A stretch of 64,000 bases of DNA from NCBI GenBank assembly GCA_949318235.1, contig OX439127.1, positions 5,228,932-5,292,931 of the forward strand, written 5' to 3'. Numbering within the stretch: position 1 is the stretch's first letter; every line of letters starts with the position of its first letter. The position numbers were made by a program, and so were the translations under genes. Source of the DNA: Ecdyonurus torrentis. Its lineage: Eukaryota; Arthropoda; Insecta; Ephemeroptera; Heptageniidae. Positions 1-11,002 of the stretch are shown one piece after another. The notes under the pieces were generated by a model. It saw only the letters and a program-made list of their open reading frames with translations, did no database searches and was not told the origin of the DNA.

Positions 1-72
1 TTTTTTATTTTTCTCACATACTTGAAAACCTAATTCAACCTGTCAGCAGAATCAATGCTCTCAACAATATTG
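1..72 (+). mobile_element. Family B MITE, 3' part missing, runs off the left edge
   Basis: The segment matches the internal part of the family B repeat (the stretch with TTTTTCTCACATACTTGA followed by AGCATCAATGCTCTCAA). It is cut by a family A element starting at TTAA 73. The 5' end lies outside the window. No coding capacity. Confidence 0.7.
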
Positions 73-290
73 TTAAAGGAATAGACCAGAGAAAAACATA
101 TGCATTTATATCACAAAACACTTGATAGGATTTACAAAAATAACTTTAGTTTGGCTCAAAACTCAACAGTAGCTCCATAGCAGTGATCAGAATATTCGAT
201 TTATGCAACCCGCACATCATTTTCATACTAATTTTTGCATGTTTTTGACGTCATAAACATGAATTTTCACGCAAATTGCATACTAATTGT
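73..290 (-). mobile_element. Family A TTAA MITE, truncated at its distal end
   Basis: Starts with TTAAAGGAATAGACC, the right terminus of family A read on the minus strand, and follows the family sequence through the GACGTCA core and the GCAAATTGCATAC motif. Homology stops near 290, so about 50 bp of the element is missing. It interrupts a family B copy (1-72) at a TTAA. Confidence 0.8.
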
Positions 291-435
291 AAAGTTATTC
301 ACTACACAGTTCAAATGTACAGAAGATAAATACACTTATGTTTTACAAAATCACAACATTTGTGTTCTACATTATAACAAGTATTTCGTACAAGATAACT
401 TACATGATTTACTGTAGAGAGAGGTGTTTGCTTCA

Positions 436-747
436 TATAGGGTGGTCTATGCATTTATGTTAAAGTCGACGCCATGTTGGATAACTTAATAACATGGGTG
501 GCATAGGAAAAAAAATCATTTTGCCAGTTTAAAACCACTATGCAATATTTTTGAGAGTATTGATGCTGTAAATATGTTGAATTAGTATCTCAAGAATGTG
601 AGAAAAATAACAAATAACAAAAAATTAACCAATTTCCCAAAGAAAATTGGCTTAAAGGAAGTTTGTCCTATGCTAAGCAATTGAATGCACTACTCCAGTA
701 TGGCCTCCAAGCGCAATAAATATGACGTCAACCGCATACACCCTATA
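436..747 (-). mobile_element. Family B MITE, full length
   Basis: Ends are TATAGGGTGGTCTATGC and GCATACACCCTATA, near-perfect terminal inverted repeats. Internally it carries the GTCGACGCCATGTTGG and TATGACGTCA blocks that define the family. About 310 bp with no open frame of note, so it is non-autonomous. The TA at both edges suits a TA target duplication of Tc1/mariner type, but the superfamily is inferred. Confidence 0.85.
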
Positions 748-1188
748 ATCCCGCGTCATCCGTGCTGGGCTATAAGATATGAGACAAAGTAGAGCAACAT
801 AATATAACCAGTAAATCCTCTTATTCAAATACAAAAATTCTTTTAATTTATTTTGTTAATATTATAGTTTAACGTAGAGGGTGATTGACTTTGACCAGAA
901 ATCGTTAAAAGAGGAATTTTATATTTTCACAGTACTTCTTTATAAAGTACATTATTGCTGGCAACACAAAGTTTGTATAGTGTTTAACACGCTATTTTCA
1001 AATAAAAGCGAGAAAATTCAAAGAAAAATATTTACTGAACAAAGTTTTAATATTATTATTATAAAAAAGTTTCTATTTTGACCAAAATTTGACGTTAAAA
1101 TTTGAATTCCCCATTTGCATGTAATCTTTAAAGTGAACCAACTAAAAAAAATACTTTGATCGCGTTTCCCATGTTTAATATATTTCGA
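748..1188. other. AT-rich sequence without recognisable feature
   Basis: Both strands lack a plausible gene, RNA or repeat match elsewhere in the window. A 66-codon open frame here is AT-rich and resembles no family I know. Confidence 0.5.
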
Positions 1189-1357
1189 CTTTTAAGTAAC
1201 ATTTCTTCTTTACTTTGTGTTAATATAATAATTTGCGACCGTCTAGTTTGCGAGATATCAGTCGGTCCCCTACCCCCTTAAAGTGGAATATCTTATAAAT
1301 ATTATTCGTGTTATATATCACATGTTTACGTAACTAAACTTTTAAGTAACATTTCTT

Positions 1358-1405
<48 letters not shown>

Positions 1406-1612
1406 TTGCGACCGTCTAGTTTGCGAGATATCCGTCGGTCTCCTACCCCCTTAAAGTGGAATATCTTATAAATATTATTCGTGTTATCACATGTTTACGT
1501 AACTAAATTTTTAAGTAACGTTTCTTCTTTTTTTATATAAATATATTATAATTTGCGACTGTCTAGTTTGCGAGATATCAGTTAGTCAACTACCCCCTTA
1601 AAATGGAATAAC
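1189..1612. repeat. Three tandem copies of a 150-170 bp repeat
   Basis: Copies begin near 1189, 1339 and 1508 at TTTTAAGTAAC. Each contains TTTGCGACCGTCTAGTTTGC, GAGATATCAGTCGGTC and TACCCCCTTAAA. The second copy carries a (TA)n expansion at 1361-1399, which the others have only in short form. The third copy is cut at its TTAA by the family A element at 1613. The inner block resembles, in reverse, the end of the TTAA element at 19.6 kb. Confidence 0.85.
1361..1399. repeat. (TA)n microsatellite
   Basis: About 19 uninterrupted TA units inside the second unit of the tandem repeat. Confidence 0.95.
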
Positions 1613-1957
1613 TTAAAGGCATAGAAAACATGAAACAACATGTTCCTTTTTAATCATTAAACACAACATGAGGTCTACAAAACTGATGATAATTTTTACC
1701 AGAATGTAAATTTGGACCCACAAGAGAGCGTGAAAAAACTGTAAAGTATGCAATTTGCGTTAATAATTCTGTTTATGACGTCAGAAACAGGCAAAAATTA
1801 GTATGAAAATGTTGTGCAGGTTGCATAAATCGAAATTTTCTGATCACTGCTACAGCGCTATAGTTGAGTTTTGAGACCAATTAATGTTATTTATGTAAGT
1901 CCCATCATGTGTTTTGTGATATAAAAGCTAATGTTTTCATGTTGTCTATGCCTTTAA
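1613..1957 (+). mobile_element. Family A MITE, variant with AGGCATAGAAAAC ends
   Basis: Bounded by TTAA at both ends. Termini TTAAAGGCATAGAAAAC and GTTGTCTATGCCTTTAA are inverted repeats. Carries the family core: GAGAGCGTGAAAAAACTG, GACGTCAGAAAC, GTTGCATAAATCG and the TGATCACTGC block. This terminal variant recurs at 41.2 and 50.6 kb, so it is a subfamily. Non-coding. Confidence 0.9.
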
Positions 1958-2005
1958 AGTATAATAAATAAGTTAAAAAATCATGTGATTTTAATATATT
2001 ATTCT

Positions 2006-2010
<5 letters not shown>

Positions 2011-2074
<64 letters not shown>
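2011..2074. repeat. (CT)n microsatellite
   Basis: 32 uninterrupted CT units. It creates spurious Ser-Leu open frames. Confidence 0.97.
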
Positions 2075-2076
<2 letters not shown>

Positions 2077-2264
2077 CACTAAAAAGTTGAACTGTACATT
2101 GAATTTATTTAATTTTGAAGAGCTGTCAATCAGTGTTAGATGTCAAACTAATAATGTAATAACATAGTAAGTAAGTTGACAATTCCATGTAAAACCTTAT
2201 ACAACTTGAATTTATTATGTTTGATTGTATAGGAGAGTGGAAATAAATATATTTTGAATTTGAA

Positions 2265-2710
2265 AGTGTTTCGTACATTTTGTACAGATCATCCGTACTA
2301 AAAATTCCGATGTTTCTCTGGTTTTCCATTAATACTATTAGACCTTACTACAGATTATTATATAGCAGATTTCTGGAGTGACTCTGAATTTTTATACACG
2401 TAGTCTGTGTAAATAACTTTCTTACAGATCCTTGCTATTTAAAATTCGGGAATTACTCTGGACTTATCTGCACACTTAGTCTGTGTACAGTGCATTACTA
2501 CACAGATCATTGCTATTAAACATTTTAGATTTGCATAAAAAAAAATTGGAGTGACTTCAGAATTGCATGCACGAGTAGTTTGTGCAAGTCAATTTTGTAC
2601 AAGTTTTTGGTATACAAAAATTCGGAGCGACTCCAGAATTGAATGCACAGGTAATGCAGTACGTAGATTTTGTACAGATTGTCGTTATTAAAAATTTCGG
2701 AGTGACATGA
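2265..2710. repeat. Degenerate tandem repeat, unit about 80-100 bp
   Basis: Five or so diverged units, each with a GGAGTGACTC-AGAATT block, a TGCAC-GTAGTCTGTGTA block, then TACAGATCNTTGCTATTAAA. Units start near 2371, 2450, 2545, 2625 and 2698. A partial unit precedes them at 2265. Confidence 0.7.
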
Positions 2711-2800
2711 GAAATCGGGACATTTTAATTTTTAGCCGGGACAAGGTGTCAAAATCGGGATTGTCCCGGGAAAATCGGGACGTCTGGTCAGCTCAGTACT
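2711..2800. mobile_element. Possible hAT-type DNA transposon terminus
   Basis: The stretch has repeated ATCGGGAC motifs, TTGTCCCGGG and GGGACGTCTGGTCA. GTCCCGAT/GACGTCTGGTCA arrangements are common at the ends of hAT-type elements in animals. No opposite end or target duplication was found, so this is only a resemblance. Confidence 0.35.
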
Positions 2801-3530
2801 GTATCATTTTAAAAAAAAAATATGAAAATTAATTTACATGGTTATTCAAATTAGCTTTTTTTTATTTGGGCTTTGTTGCCATATTTGCAGTGCTTAATGC
2901 ATTGTAGTATAGGAGAAACATCATTTCTTCTAATTTTTCACATAAAAAGAGTTTATTTCAACTGAATGAATTTTTCTCATATTCTTCAAGCTTATTATTG
3001 GCTAGAAATAAGGAATTGATTGAGGTTTGAAGCTTGTTTTACTAATAAAAAAAATTAATAATGATGTTTGTCCTATGCTGGGCTATGTATTCCTGCCAAC
3101 AAAATGGTGGCTCTTAAATATAAGTGTAACCGGTCTATACAGTGGGAAAAATATTGGTTTTATTTTTTATTTTTTAACTTTTATTTTTTCATATTTTTTT
3201 CTTACACGGGAAACATAAATCATTCAAATTGTTCAGTTACATACATGTCACTCTTCAGTACAAACCAATAATTGAATTTCAAAAGTTTGAACCATGACCT
3301 ATGTTATTATAAATGTTATTTCTTACGTGGAAACAGCTAGCTTTTCACATCCAAAATAACTTTATATATATCCAACAAATTTATTCTTTAAAATGTCTAA
3401 GTAGACTAATGATAAAAAATAAAATAAAATTTTACTTCTTATAAAAATAAAGGAGTAAGGTTCAGGAGCGTAGCCAGGATTTTCACTTGGACATAGGGGG
3501 CGGGTACAGCAAGAACTGAGAGGAATATAC
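2801..3530. other. AT-rich sequence, no gene seen
   Basis: Two overlapping open frames of 63-67 codons around 3027-3271 are AT-driven Phe/Tyr-rich translations with no family resemblance. No RNA or repeat was recognised. Confidence 0.5.
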
Positions 3531-3837
3531 TATAGGGTGTATGCGGATGACGTCATATTTATTGCACTCGGAGGCCATACTGGAGTAGTGCATTACATTG
3601 CTCAGCAGGACAAACTTCATTTAAGCCCATTTTCTTCGGGAAATCGGTTAATTTTTTGTGATTTGTTATTTTTCTCACATACTTGAGATACTAATTCAAC
3701 CTATTAACAGCATCAATGCTCTCAAAAATATTGCATGGTGTTTTAAAACTGGCAAAATGATTTTATTTCCTATGCCACCCATGTTGTTGAGTTATCCAAC
3801 ATGGCGTCGACTTTAACATGAATGAATAGACCCTATA
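3531..3837 (+). mobile_element. Family B MITE, full length
   Basis: Ends TATAGGGTGTATGCGG and AATAGACCCTATA. Contains GATGACGTCATATT, the GCCATACTGGAGTAGTGCAT block and ATGGCGTCGACTTTAACATG. 307 bp, non-coding. Confidence 0.9.
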
Positions 3838-3956
3838 CAATACATACTGAGTAACGTTTAGGATGTGCATAAGCTACACCTTTTCTTCTGGGAGAGTGGG
3901 GTGCGTTTCCGTCTTTCTTTTTTGGTGATAACAATAGAAAACAGTGCTTTCAGCAA

Positions 3957-3993
<37 letters not shown>

Positions 3994-4170
3994 AGGCCAA
4001 ATTATTATTACAAGTCGAATTCTTTGAAAAAAATTATTATGAATATATTTATTACAATTAATTATATTAAAAATAGTTTCTAAAGAGTAGATAACTGTTG
4101 CTCCTGTCTCCTGTGTTCTCTACATGGATAACACAAATTACATAATTTAAGATGCACTTATTTTAAATAG
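3838..4170. other. Unique AT-rich sequence with a 29-nt poly(T)
   Basis: Contains a T-run at 3960-3988. The 72-codon open frame across it is a homopolymer artefact (poly-Phe). Confidence 0.5.
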
Positions 4171-4514
4171 ATAAAGCCATAGACCACATAAAACAACAAG
4201 TTCTTTTGAATGAATAAACACAAAATGGGATCTTCAAAACTGATAACAATTTTTACCAGAATGTTAATGTAGTCCTACGAGAGAGCGTGAAAATACTGTA
4301 AAGTATTCAATTTACCTAACTATTCATGTTTTTGACGGCAGAAACGTGCAAAAATTATTAAAAAAATGTTGTGCGGGTTGCATAAATCGGAATTTTCTGA
4401 TCACTGCTATGGAGGTACTGTTGGGTTTTGAGACGAACTAAAGTTATTTTTGTAAGTCCCATCTAGTGTTGTGTGATATAAATGCTTATGTTATATTCTG
4501 GTCTATTCCTTTAA
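4171..4514 (+). mobile_element. Family A MITE, full length, left TTAA decayed
   Basis: Left end ATAAAGCCATAGACCAC and right end GGTCTATTCCTTTAA. The core GACGTCA is mutated to GACGGCA in this copy. Otherwise it is collinear with the family. Confidence 0.85.
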
Positions 4515-4724
4515 ATATGTTGCTACTTAAGAACTGAAAACAAAGCTGTGAAACATAAATGAAACGATTTGCAACATCATTATGATACAATGCAATAAAA
4601 TACTTATAATAATAAATTGTTATTACTATAGAATGGGCTAATATAAGGTTTTTATTTTTAACCTAGTATTTTTGTAACATTTTTTTTACTCTCCTTTAAT
4701 ATAATATTTAATACTTAAAACCAA

Positions 4725-5085
4725 AGCACTGTGGTCTAGTGTATGCGTGTCTGACTCGTCCGCGAGGGGTCACGGGTTCGATTCCCGGCAGAGGCAAAGT
4801 TTATCAGTAAGCTTTGACCACCGGAAATACACAGTGCATTCGGGAGGTGAAAGGGGTATCTCATAACATTCCTGTACTGACTTTCTGACCGAGGTTTCCA
4901 TGGTCTCCTCGGCATGTAAAGGCGAATGACGGGAATAATTTGCCAGGTCATGGCCGCCCCGCCATGGAAGAACCCGAATCTTATGATAGGGTTTCGGAAG
5001 TCTCGGGAGTGTAAATCAGTATAAATGCAATGTAAATATGTAAATAATTAGTATAAGTTGTACCTCGCCTAGAGGTTTGATAGAA
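4725..5085 (+). mobile_element. tRNA-derived SINE (type 1)
   Basis: The head looks like a tRNA gene: A box TGGTCTAGTG at 4732 and a near-perfect B box GGTTCGATTCC at 4775-4785, as expected for an internal RNA polymerase III promoter. The body continues for about 280 bp beyond the tRNA-like part, with a central block (GCATTCGGGAGGTG, GTTTCCATGGTCTC) shared with the other SINE type in this window. The 3' end is AT-rich with ATGTAAAT repeats and is not sharply defined. A 71-codon antisense open frame here is the usual SINE artefact. Confidence 0.75.
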
Positions 5086-5700
5086 GAAAACATGTATTAC
5101 CAACTGTTTAATTACTGTATATTTAAAAGGCATTTGGATCAATTCCAATGTCCAATCATTATACTTACATATTATTTAGATACACTAACCATCAACCGTG
5201 ATGCAATTAACAGAAAAAATGGTATACTTTTTATTTAAACAATATTTTGTATCTTCTTTTGCAATCACAGCACAGATAAAAGATATTACATAATTAATGA
5301 TGAATTTATTCAATATTATTTAAGTAAAGTTTTTATACAGCAATATCCATAGCTCATTCTTTCTTTTTCTTACAGTGAGAATTTTCTACAACCCACAAGC
5401 ATTTAAACAGAGTTGGTAACATCTGACATGATATTTTGGCGATTCTACCTCTTATATACACCTACTTACACCAAGGACCTGATTACATTAGTACATCGTG
5501 AACTGTCCAAGGCGGGGAGAACCATCTCGTCACAGTGACCTCTATTGACCTTGCGTCCTCGTCTTTACTACAACAAAGTTAAGTGAACATTAATTATTTT
5601 TTTGATTAACCGGTTTTGAAATTTTAACAATTTTTCACAGTTCTACATTAAATCTGTTGAACTCTAGCCAAAACAAGTTCACAGATTGTTTACATCTTTT
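5086..5700. other. Sequence without recognised feature
   Basis: Moderately AT-rich, no convincing frames or matches within the window. Confidence 0.4.
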
Positions 5701-5714
5701 TCTCAATCACATTC

Positions 5715-6690
5715 TACACCCCCCCCCCCCATCCAGGTAAACACAGGGACGTATTGGGTCGTTACAGCCCATTGAGAGTCCAAGAAAGACGACCCACCCT
5801 CGGATGGGGGGTCAGAAGGGCGAAGCCTTCCTGCCGGGGGGGGGGGGGTGGGTCAAGGGAGGCCTGGCACCCCTTGCCCGCCGGAGGAAAAACCTCTTGA
5901 AATATTACTAATTTTTTTCGTATTTTCGAGTTTTTTTAAACCTCAAATTGACATTTATTCCAAATATTATTTGAGATTTTTTACGATAATGATATATCGT
6001 GAGCTACGTTTGCATGAAAGGCTACTAGCAGACACATCGTCTAGTTTTTTTTAAATTTTCAAAAATTTAATCAATTAAAAAAAAAGCTACCTGAAAAAAA
6101 ATTATTGAAAAAATATCGCATATACGGATGCGGCATATTTTCAATTGATGTAATATTTAAAATTTATTATACTGAAGATAATGTAAATTTTTTTTTTATT
6201 TTTTTTTATTTATTTTAAATTTGAAGAATCATTTCCTATATTTTAATTGCAAAAAATATTTGCAAATTTGCAAAAAAAAAAAAAAAGGAAGTCATGGTAG
6301 TAATTTTTTCCTTACTTTGATAATTTGAAATGATTGTGGACTTCATTGCGGGCCATTATGGTCATGTGTGATGCAAAAAAAACGGAACTCATAATTTAAC
6401 ACCACTGTGTCTTTATTTTCAGCGCAAATTTATCAAAAATAATTAAAAAAAATTAAAATATGCTAATTTTTTTAAAGTTTAAAAAAAAAGTATTAAAAAA
6501 TTAAATAAAAAGAAGAAAGAAAAACAAGCTAAAAAAATTATCTTAAGGTTTTTTTATTGTATTTATATTTTATATTGATTAGATTTACGTGGTGGAATTT
6601 TATATCTGACTCGGCCCACGGCGGCCTAATTTTGCCGCAGCCAATCGAGAAATCCTCGAAATCTCGGCGCCCAATCCTTCCCTTGATAAA
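5715..6690. repeat. Possible element with GC-rich ends and AT-rich centre
   Basis: 5715-5890 is GC-rich with long C and G runs (5719-5730, 5836-5847). 6600-6690 is again GC-rich. Read in reverse, the right part contains AGGTGTTTATCAAGGGAAGG and GATTGGGC, which weakly resembles AGGTAAACACAGGG and TATTGGGTC on the left. The interior has no coding potential. A DNA-transposon derivative is possible but target duplications are not clear. Confidence 0.3.
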
Positions 6691-6990
6691 CACCTAAATT
6701 TAACACATGATCAATGCAGTATTGCAGTTAAAACATGTAAATTTGATTCCTATATACGTTGATTAGAATGTGAGAAAAAGAGTAAGAAAATAATCTCTTA
6801 TTTTATTTTGGCAATTGTTTTAAGCTAAGATTTTGAAATAAATACTGCTTTAAATGCAATAAATGCATGAAATTTATAAATGTGTTTTAAAACATCACAC
6901 GGAAAAAATAATTATCCCATATATTTATTTTACGATCTAATAGATTTAATGTAATAATAATTTATATTGGTAAAAAAAAAAAGGTTTTAC
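6691..6990. other. AT-rich sequence, no feature seen
   Basis: Contains CACGGAAAAAATAATTATC near 6898, a short motif also seen at 58.6 kb, but no complete element. Confidence 0.4.
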
Positions 6991-7336
6991 TTAAAGCCAT
7001 ACACCATAATATATAAAACAACATGTGCTTTTTAATGAATAAACATGAAATTGGATCTTCAAAACTGTTAACCATTTTTACCAGAATGTTAATGTTGACC
7101 CACGAGAGAGCGTGAAAAAACTGTAAAGTATGCAATTTGCGTGACTATGCATGTTTATGACGTCAGAAACATGCATAAATTAGTATGACAATGTTGTGCG
7201 GGTTGCATAAATCAAAATTTCTGCTCGCTGCTACAGAGACACTTGGGTTTTGAGACAAACTAAAGTTATTTTTGAAAGTCCTATCAAGTGTTTTGTGATA
7301 TAAATGTTTATGTTTTTCTCCGGTCTATTCCTTTAA
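6991..7336 (+). mobile_element. Family A MITE, full length
   Basis: TTAA at both edges; ends TTAAAGCCATACACC and CGGTCTATTCCTTTAA; GACGTCA core intact. Confidence 0.9.
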
Positions 7337-7474
7337 TAAATAACATTTTTTTAAATTTTAAATATGAAAGTGTATATTAACTATTAAGTTATACACTTAG
7401 GGTATGTGTCGCTTAACGCCACTCTGTGCCACTAGATGAATTGTTATCCTGTACACCTCCGCTGTTTTAAAAGT

Positions 7475-7766
7475 TATAGGTTGTGTTCGAATGACGTCAT
7501 TCTGAATGCTTTTCGATGCTCATCTTGAGCCATGAATAACATTGTACAGTTTTAAGCTATTTTCTTTGGAAAATAAGCCCTTTTTTATATATAATATTTG
7601 TCTTGCAAACGTAAGATACTAAAGCAACCTGTTAACAGCATTAATGCTCTTAAAAATTATGCAAAGTATTTTTAAACTGTTAAAATGGGTCATTTTCCTA
7701 TACTGGCCCATGTTAATTAGTGCTCACTTAGGGCATCAACTTTAACATGAATAAAACCGCCCTATA
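7475..7766 (+). mobile_element. Family B MITE, diverged
   Basis: Starts TATAGGTTGTGTTCGAATG and ends ACCGCCCTATA. Keeps AATGACGTCATTCTGAATGC, a subfamily marker shared with copies at 23.6 and 52.0 kb, and the AGCATTAATGCTCTTAAAA block. Confidence 0.75.
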
Positions 7767-7950
7767 GTTTAAGATCTGTAAAGTTTTAAACCCCGCGCAT
7801 ATTTGCTTTCTATATCTGTGCCTCTACAATACAGTCCCGTTCATGTTTTGTTTTTAATACTTAAAACCTATAAAAACATTAACACCTATATATTTAAAAT
7901 GTCATACTTTTTAAGTTGTCCACATTACATACGTTACGTTATTTTCAATT

Positions 7951-8252
7951 TATAGGGTGTATCCGCATGACATCATACTTATTGCGCTTTAAGGTCATAC
8001 TGGAGAAGTGAATTACCTTGCTGAGCATAGAAAAACTTCTTTTAAAGCAATTTTCTTTAGCACGTAGGTTATTTTTTTATTTTTTTTTTTACATACTTGA
8101 GCTAATAATTTAACATATTTACAGCATCAATTCTCTTAAAAATATTGCATAATGATTTTTTACTAATAAAGTTATTAATATTCCTTTGCCGCCCATATTA
8201 TTGAGTTATCCAACATGGCGTCGGTTTTAATATGAATGCATACAACGTATAT
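7951..8252 (+). mobile_element. Family B MITE, full length, right end decayed
   Basis: Starts TATAGGGTGTATCCGCATGA. The right end reads ATGCATACAACGTATA instead of ATGCATACACCCTATA. The central GACGTCA has become GACATCA. Confidence 0.8.
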
Positions 8253-8299
8253 CAAACTTTATTAGTATTATTTTTTAAATATACTGCCCATGAAAAAAA

Positions 8300-8480
8300 T
8301 GTGTGGCACAGTGTTCCAAATGATTTGGAATGCATTCTATTAGGGTTCCTATATGTGCCACTATGTTCCTTACAAAAAAGTAATCAGAGATGACTAAGTT
8401 CCAAGTACGTACATTCCACCTAATTTGCGTTCCATGTGCGTTCCACATAAAGTATGTTCCAAGTGCATTCCAAAATAATC
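8300..8480. repeat. GTTCCA/CATTCC-rich short repeats
   Basis: A short inverted pair GTGGCACA ... ATGTGCCAC lies at about 8303-8362 and encloses TTCCAAATGATTTGGAA. It is followed by several copies of TGTTCCAAGTGCATTCCA-like words to 8475. Function unknown. Confidence 0.4.
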
Positions 8481-8904
8481 ATCAAAATCTTACTTTTTAT
8501 AATTTACATCAAAATATTACGTCATATTGATCTAATTAATGTAATTTTAGTGTAATCAATATACATTTTTACAAATTTAAGTGGCATACAATACTTATAT
8601 AAACTGTATTGTTGACAGCAAAAAAAAAATTCTTTACATATTGCCAAATAATTACAAAAATATTTAATGATATCATATGATATGTATATATTATGCATAT
8701 ACATGCTGTATATGCAGTGTTAATTTCTCTATGTTAGTTGATTTTTATATTTATATGGTTTAATTTAATATGTGATTTTAATATCCGTAAAACATATCTT
8801 CACGCAGATTTTACAGTTTATAACGTTGAAATATTATAGTATATACATAAAATTCAATTCAGTTGTGTACATGTGCAGCACTCTTTTTATAATATAACAA
8901 ATAC
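8481..8904. other. AT-rich sequence, no feature seen
   Basis: No gene-like frames. Nothing matched elsewhere in the window. Confidence 0.45.
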
Positions 8905-9244
8905 TTAAAGGAATAGACCATATAAAAACATAAGTATATATCACAAAACACTTAATGGGACTTACATAACTAACTTTAGTTTGTCTCAAACGCCAACTGT
9001 AGCTCCATAGCAGTAATCAGAAAATTCGCTTTATGCAACCCGCACAACATTTTCATACTAAATTTTGCATGTTTCTGACGTCATAAATATGAATTTTTAC
9101 ACAAATTGCATACTTTACAATATTTTCACGCTCTCTCGTGGGGCTACATTAACATTCTGGTAAAATTTTTCATCGGTTTTGAAGATCCTATTTAGCGTTT
9201 ATTCATTAAAAAGTGCATGTTGTTTTATGTGGTATATGGCTTTA
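8905..9244 (-). mobile_element. Family A MITE, full length
   Basis: Starts TTAAAGGAATAGACCA and ends TGGTATATGGCTTTA, the family termini in reverse orientation. Has CTGACGTCATAAA and CACGCTCTCTCGTGGGGC. Confidence 0.9.
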
Positions 9245-9660
9245 TAGCATATAAAACTATAAATATAATTTTATTGTACCAGAAATGGTTTTAAAACAAA
9301 TTTATTAGAATGTATATAATATACAACATTGTTTTCTTTATTTATTTATTAAAATTGTATTATCAATGTTTCTCTTCAGATTCTTTTTAATGGAAAATTG
9401 AAAGTTAATTATTATTTTACCTATCATTTATTTTAACACGTAGAAAATAGAACTAAAGTTCACAGCTCATCACAAATCACAAAAATTTATTTGCATATCG
9501 TAAAGTAAAGTGTTGAGATAAGTTGATCCTCTTCCCCAAAACAGATCAGCAATCTTGAATACTCAATAATACAATTATTAATATTTTTGTCTAAATTATA
9601 TTATGCGACACTTAATATTAGTTTATTTTTCAACACTATAACATAATAAGCAGAGCAATT
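9245..9660. other. AT-rich sequence, no feature seen
   Basis: No coding frame, RNA or repeat match recognised. Confidence 0.45.
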
Positions 9661-9663
9661 GTG

Positions 9664-10235
9664 TATAAAATGAAACCTCTCTGGGCCGGGCTGACACCCA
9701 TCGGGCCAAACTAGCAAATGACATTTGGGGCTCGCACTAGTATATGGGAGTCCAGAGGGTTGAAGCCTCCTCCCCCTGATAACACCCCAGACGTGAACTT
9801 TTTTGCAGTCACTTGTTTGCATAGCATTTTGAAGGTGCATGATGGATGTGGTTGCACCGACCAGCCTGCCTAGATATTTCCACTGCTTCTCTAGGCTGTC
9901 ATGGCAAATGCCGGGCTTTGTATTTAGACCTTAGCAAGCCCGTGTGCTTATATTTTAAAGCCATAGACCTAATATAAAAACATGTGATTTTTTATTGAAT
10001 AAACACAAAATGCGATCTTAAAAATTGATGACAAATTGTACAAGAATAATAATGTAGCCATACGAGAGACCGTGAAAATGCTGGAAAGTGAAACTAAATA
10101 TAAATGCTTATGTTGTCTTTACTGGTATATTCCTTTAATCGGAAAATCCTAATCCATTTATAAGGCAATGTCTTGACTGGGACCCTGATGGGTGTAGCAC
10201 TATAATACAAAATGGCAAGGAAAAAAAAGATTTAT
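9664..10235 (+). mobile_element. tRNA-SINE (type 2) body, split by a family A MITE
   Basis: From about 9806 it matches the type 2 SINE body: TGATTGCACCGACCAGCCTG-like block, TTTCCACTGCTTCTCTAGGC, ATGCCGGGCTTTGTATTTAG. After the MITE it resumes with AAGGCAATGTCTTGACTGGG and the tail AAAATGGCAAGGAAAAAAAA. The GC-rich 9664-9805 part differs from the tRNA-like heads of the copies at 20.4 and 49.8 kb, so the head may be replaced or truncated. A 79-codon antisense frame over it is an artefact. Confidence 0.7.
9955..10138 (+). mobile_element. Family A MITE, internally deleted, nested in the SINE
   Basis: Only 184 bp. TTAAAGCCATAGACC starts it and ACTGGTATATTCCTTTAA ends it; about 160 bp of the middle, including the GACGTCA core, is missing. 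The uninterrupted SINE at 49.8 and 61.2 kb has a single TTAA (CATTAATTTG) at this point, so the flanking TTAA pair is a target duplication. Confidence 0.88.
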
Positions 10236-10255
10236 TAATAATGTTAAAAAATGCT

Positions 10256-10671
10256 GCAATTATGTGCAAATTTGTAATAACACTATTTATGACTATTAAC
10301 CTCGTAATTAATTTAACTTTAAAATTTAATTGCCTGTGAGTGAAAATAAATATTTATTATATTTTGTGAAAAAGCGATGTTCAATCATTTGAGCGATTTT
10401 GTATTCGAAGTTTTCGAGCACAGTTTGTTTTTTAATTTATTATAATTAATTTTTTTTGGTAAAAATGTTTTTAGATAAATTTTTCCATGAAGGTAAAAAC
10501 ACTGATTTTGTATAAAATTTTGAGCTAATAGCGTGTGGACGAAAACAATAGGCTGTCGATTGAACTATATTTTGTCTCAATTACATCAATATAATTCATT
10601 ATATATCAATAATATCAAGTTCATTATAATGCGACACACAAAATTGTGTGTAACATTTTTTATAACTATAT
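10256..10671. other. AT-rich sequence, no feature seen
   Basis: No gene or repeat recognised. Confidence 0.45.
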
Positions 10672-11002
10672 TTAAAAGAACAAACCATAAGAAAACATAA
10701 GCATTTATCACAAAACACTTGATGGATTTACGTAAATAAATTTAGTTCATCTCAAAACCCAACTCTAACTCCGTAGCAGTAATCAGAAATTTTTGATTTA
10801 TGCAAGCCGCACAACATTTCTTTAATTTTGCATTTTTCTGACATCAAAAACATGAATAGTTACGCAAATGGCTTATTTTGCAGTATTTTTACGCTCTCTT
10901 GTAGGGCTACATTCTGGTAAAAATTGTCATTACTTTTGACGATCCTATTTTGTGTTTATTCATTAAAGAGCACATTTTGTTTTATTTGGTCTATGGCTTT
11001 AA
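10672..11002 (-). mobile_element. Family A MITE, diverged
   Basis: TTAA at both edges; ends TTAAAAGAACAAACC and TTGGTCTATGGCTTTAA. The GACGTCA has decayed to GACATCA. Slightly shortened. Confidence 0.85.

Noticed and set aside
4725..4800. Possible genuine tRNA gene
   Set aside because: A and B boxes are present, but I could not fold a proper cloverleaf with acceptor stem, and a SINE body continues downstream.
4736..4951. Antisense 71-codon frame with a plausible-looking start
   Set aside because: It lies entirely on the reverse strand of a tRNA-derived SINE; its AGNRTRDPS-like end is the well-known translation of an inverted tRNA B box.
5715..5890. CpG-island promoter in the GC-rich stretch
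   Set aside because: The high GC is mostly C and G homopolymers and the stretch looks like one end of a repeat; no downstream gene.
8700..8760. Short ATG-rich AT palindromes as regulatory sites
   Set aside because: AT-rich words of this kind are expected by chance throughout the window.
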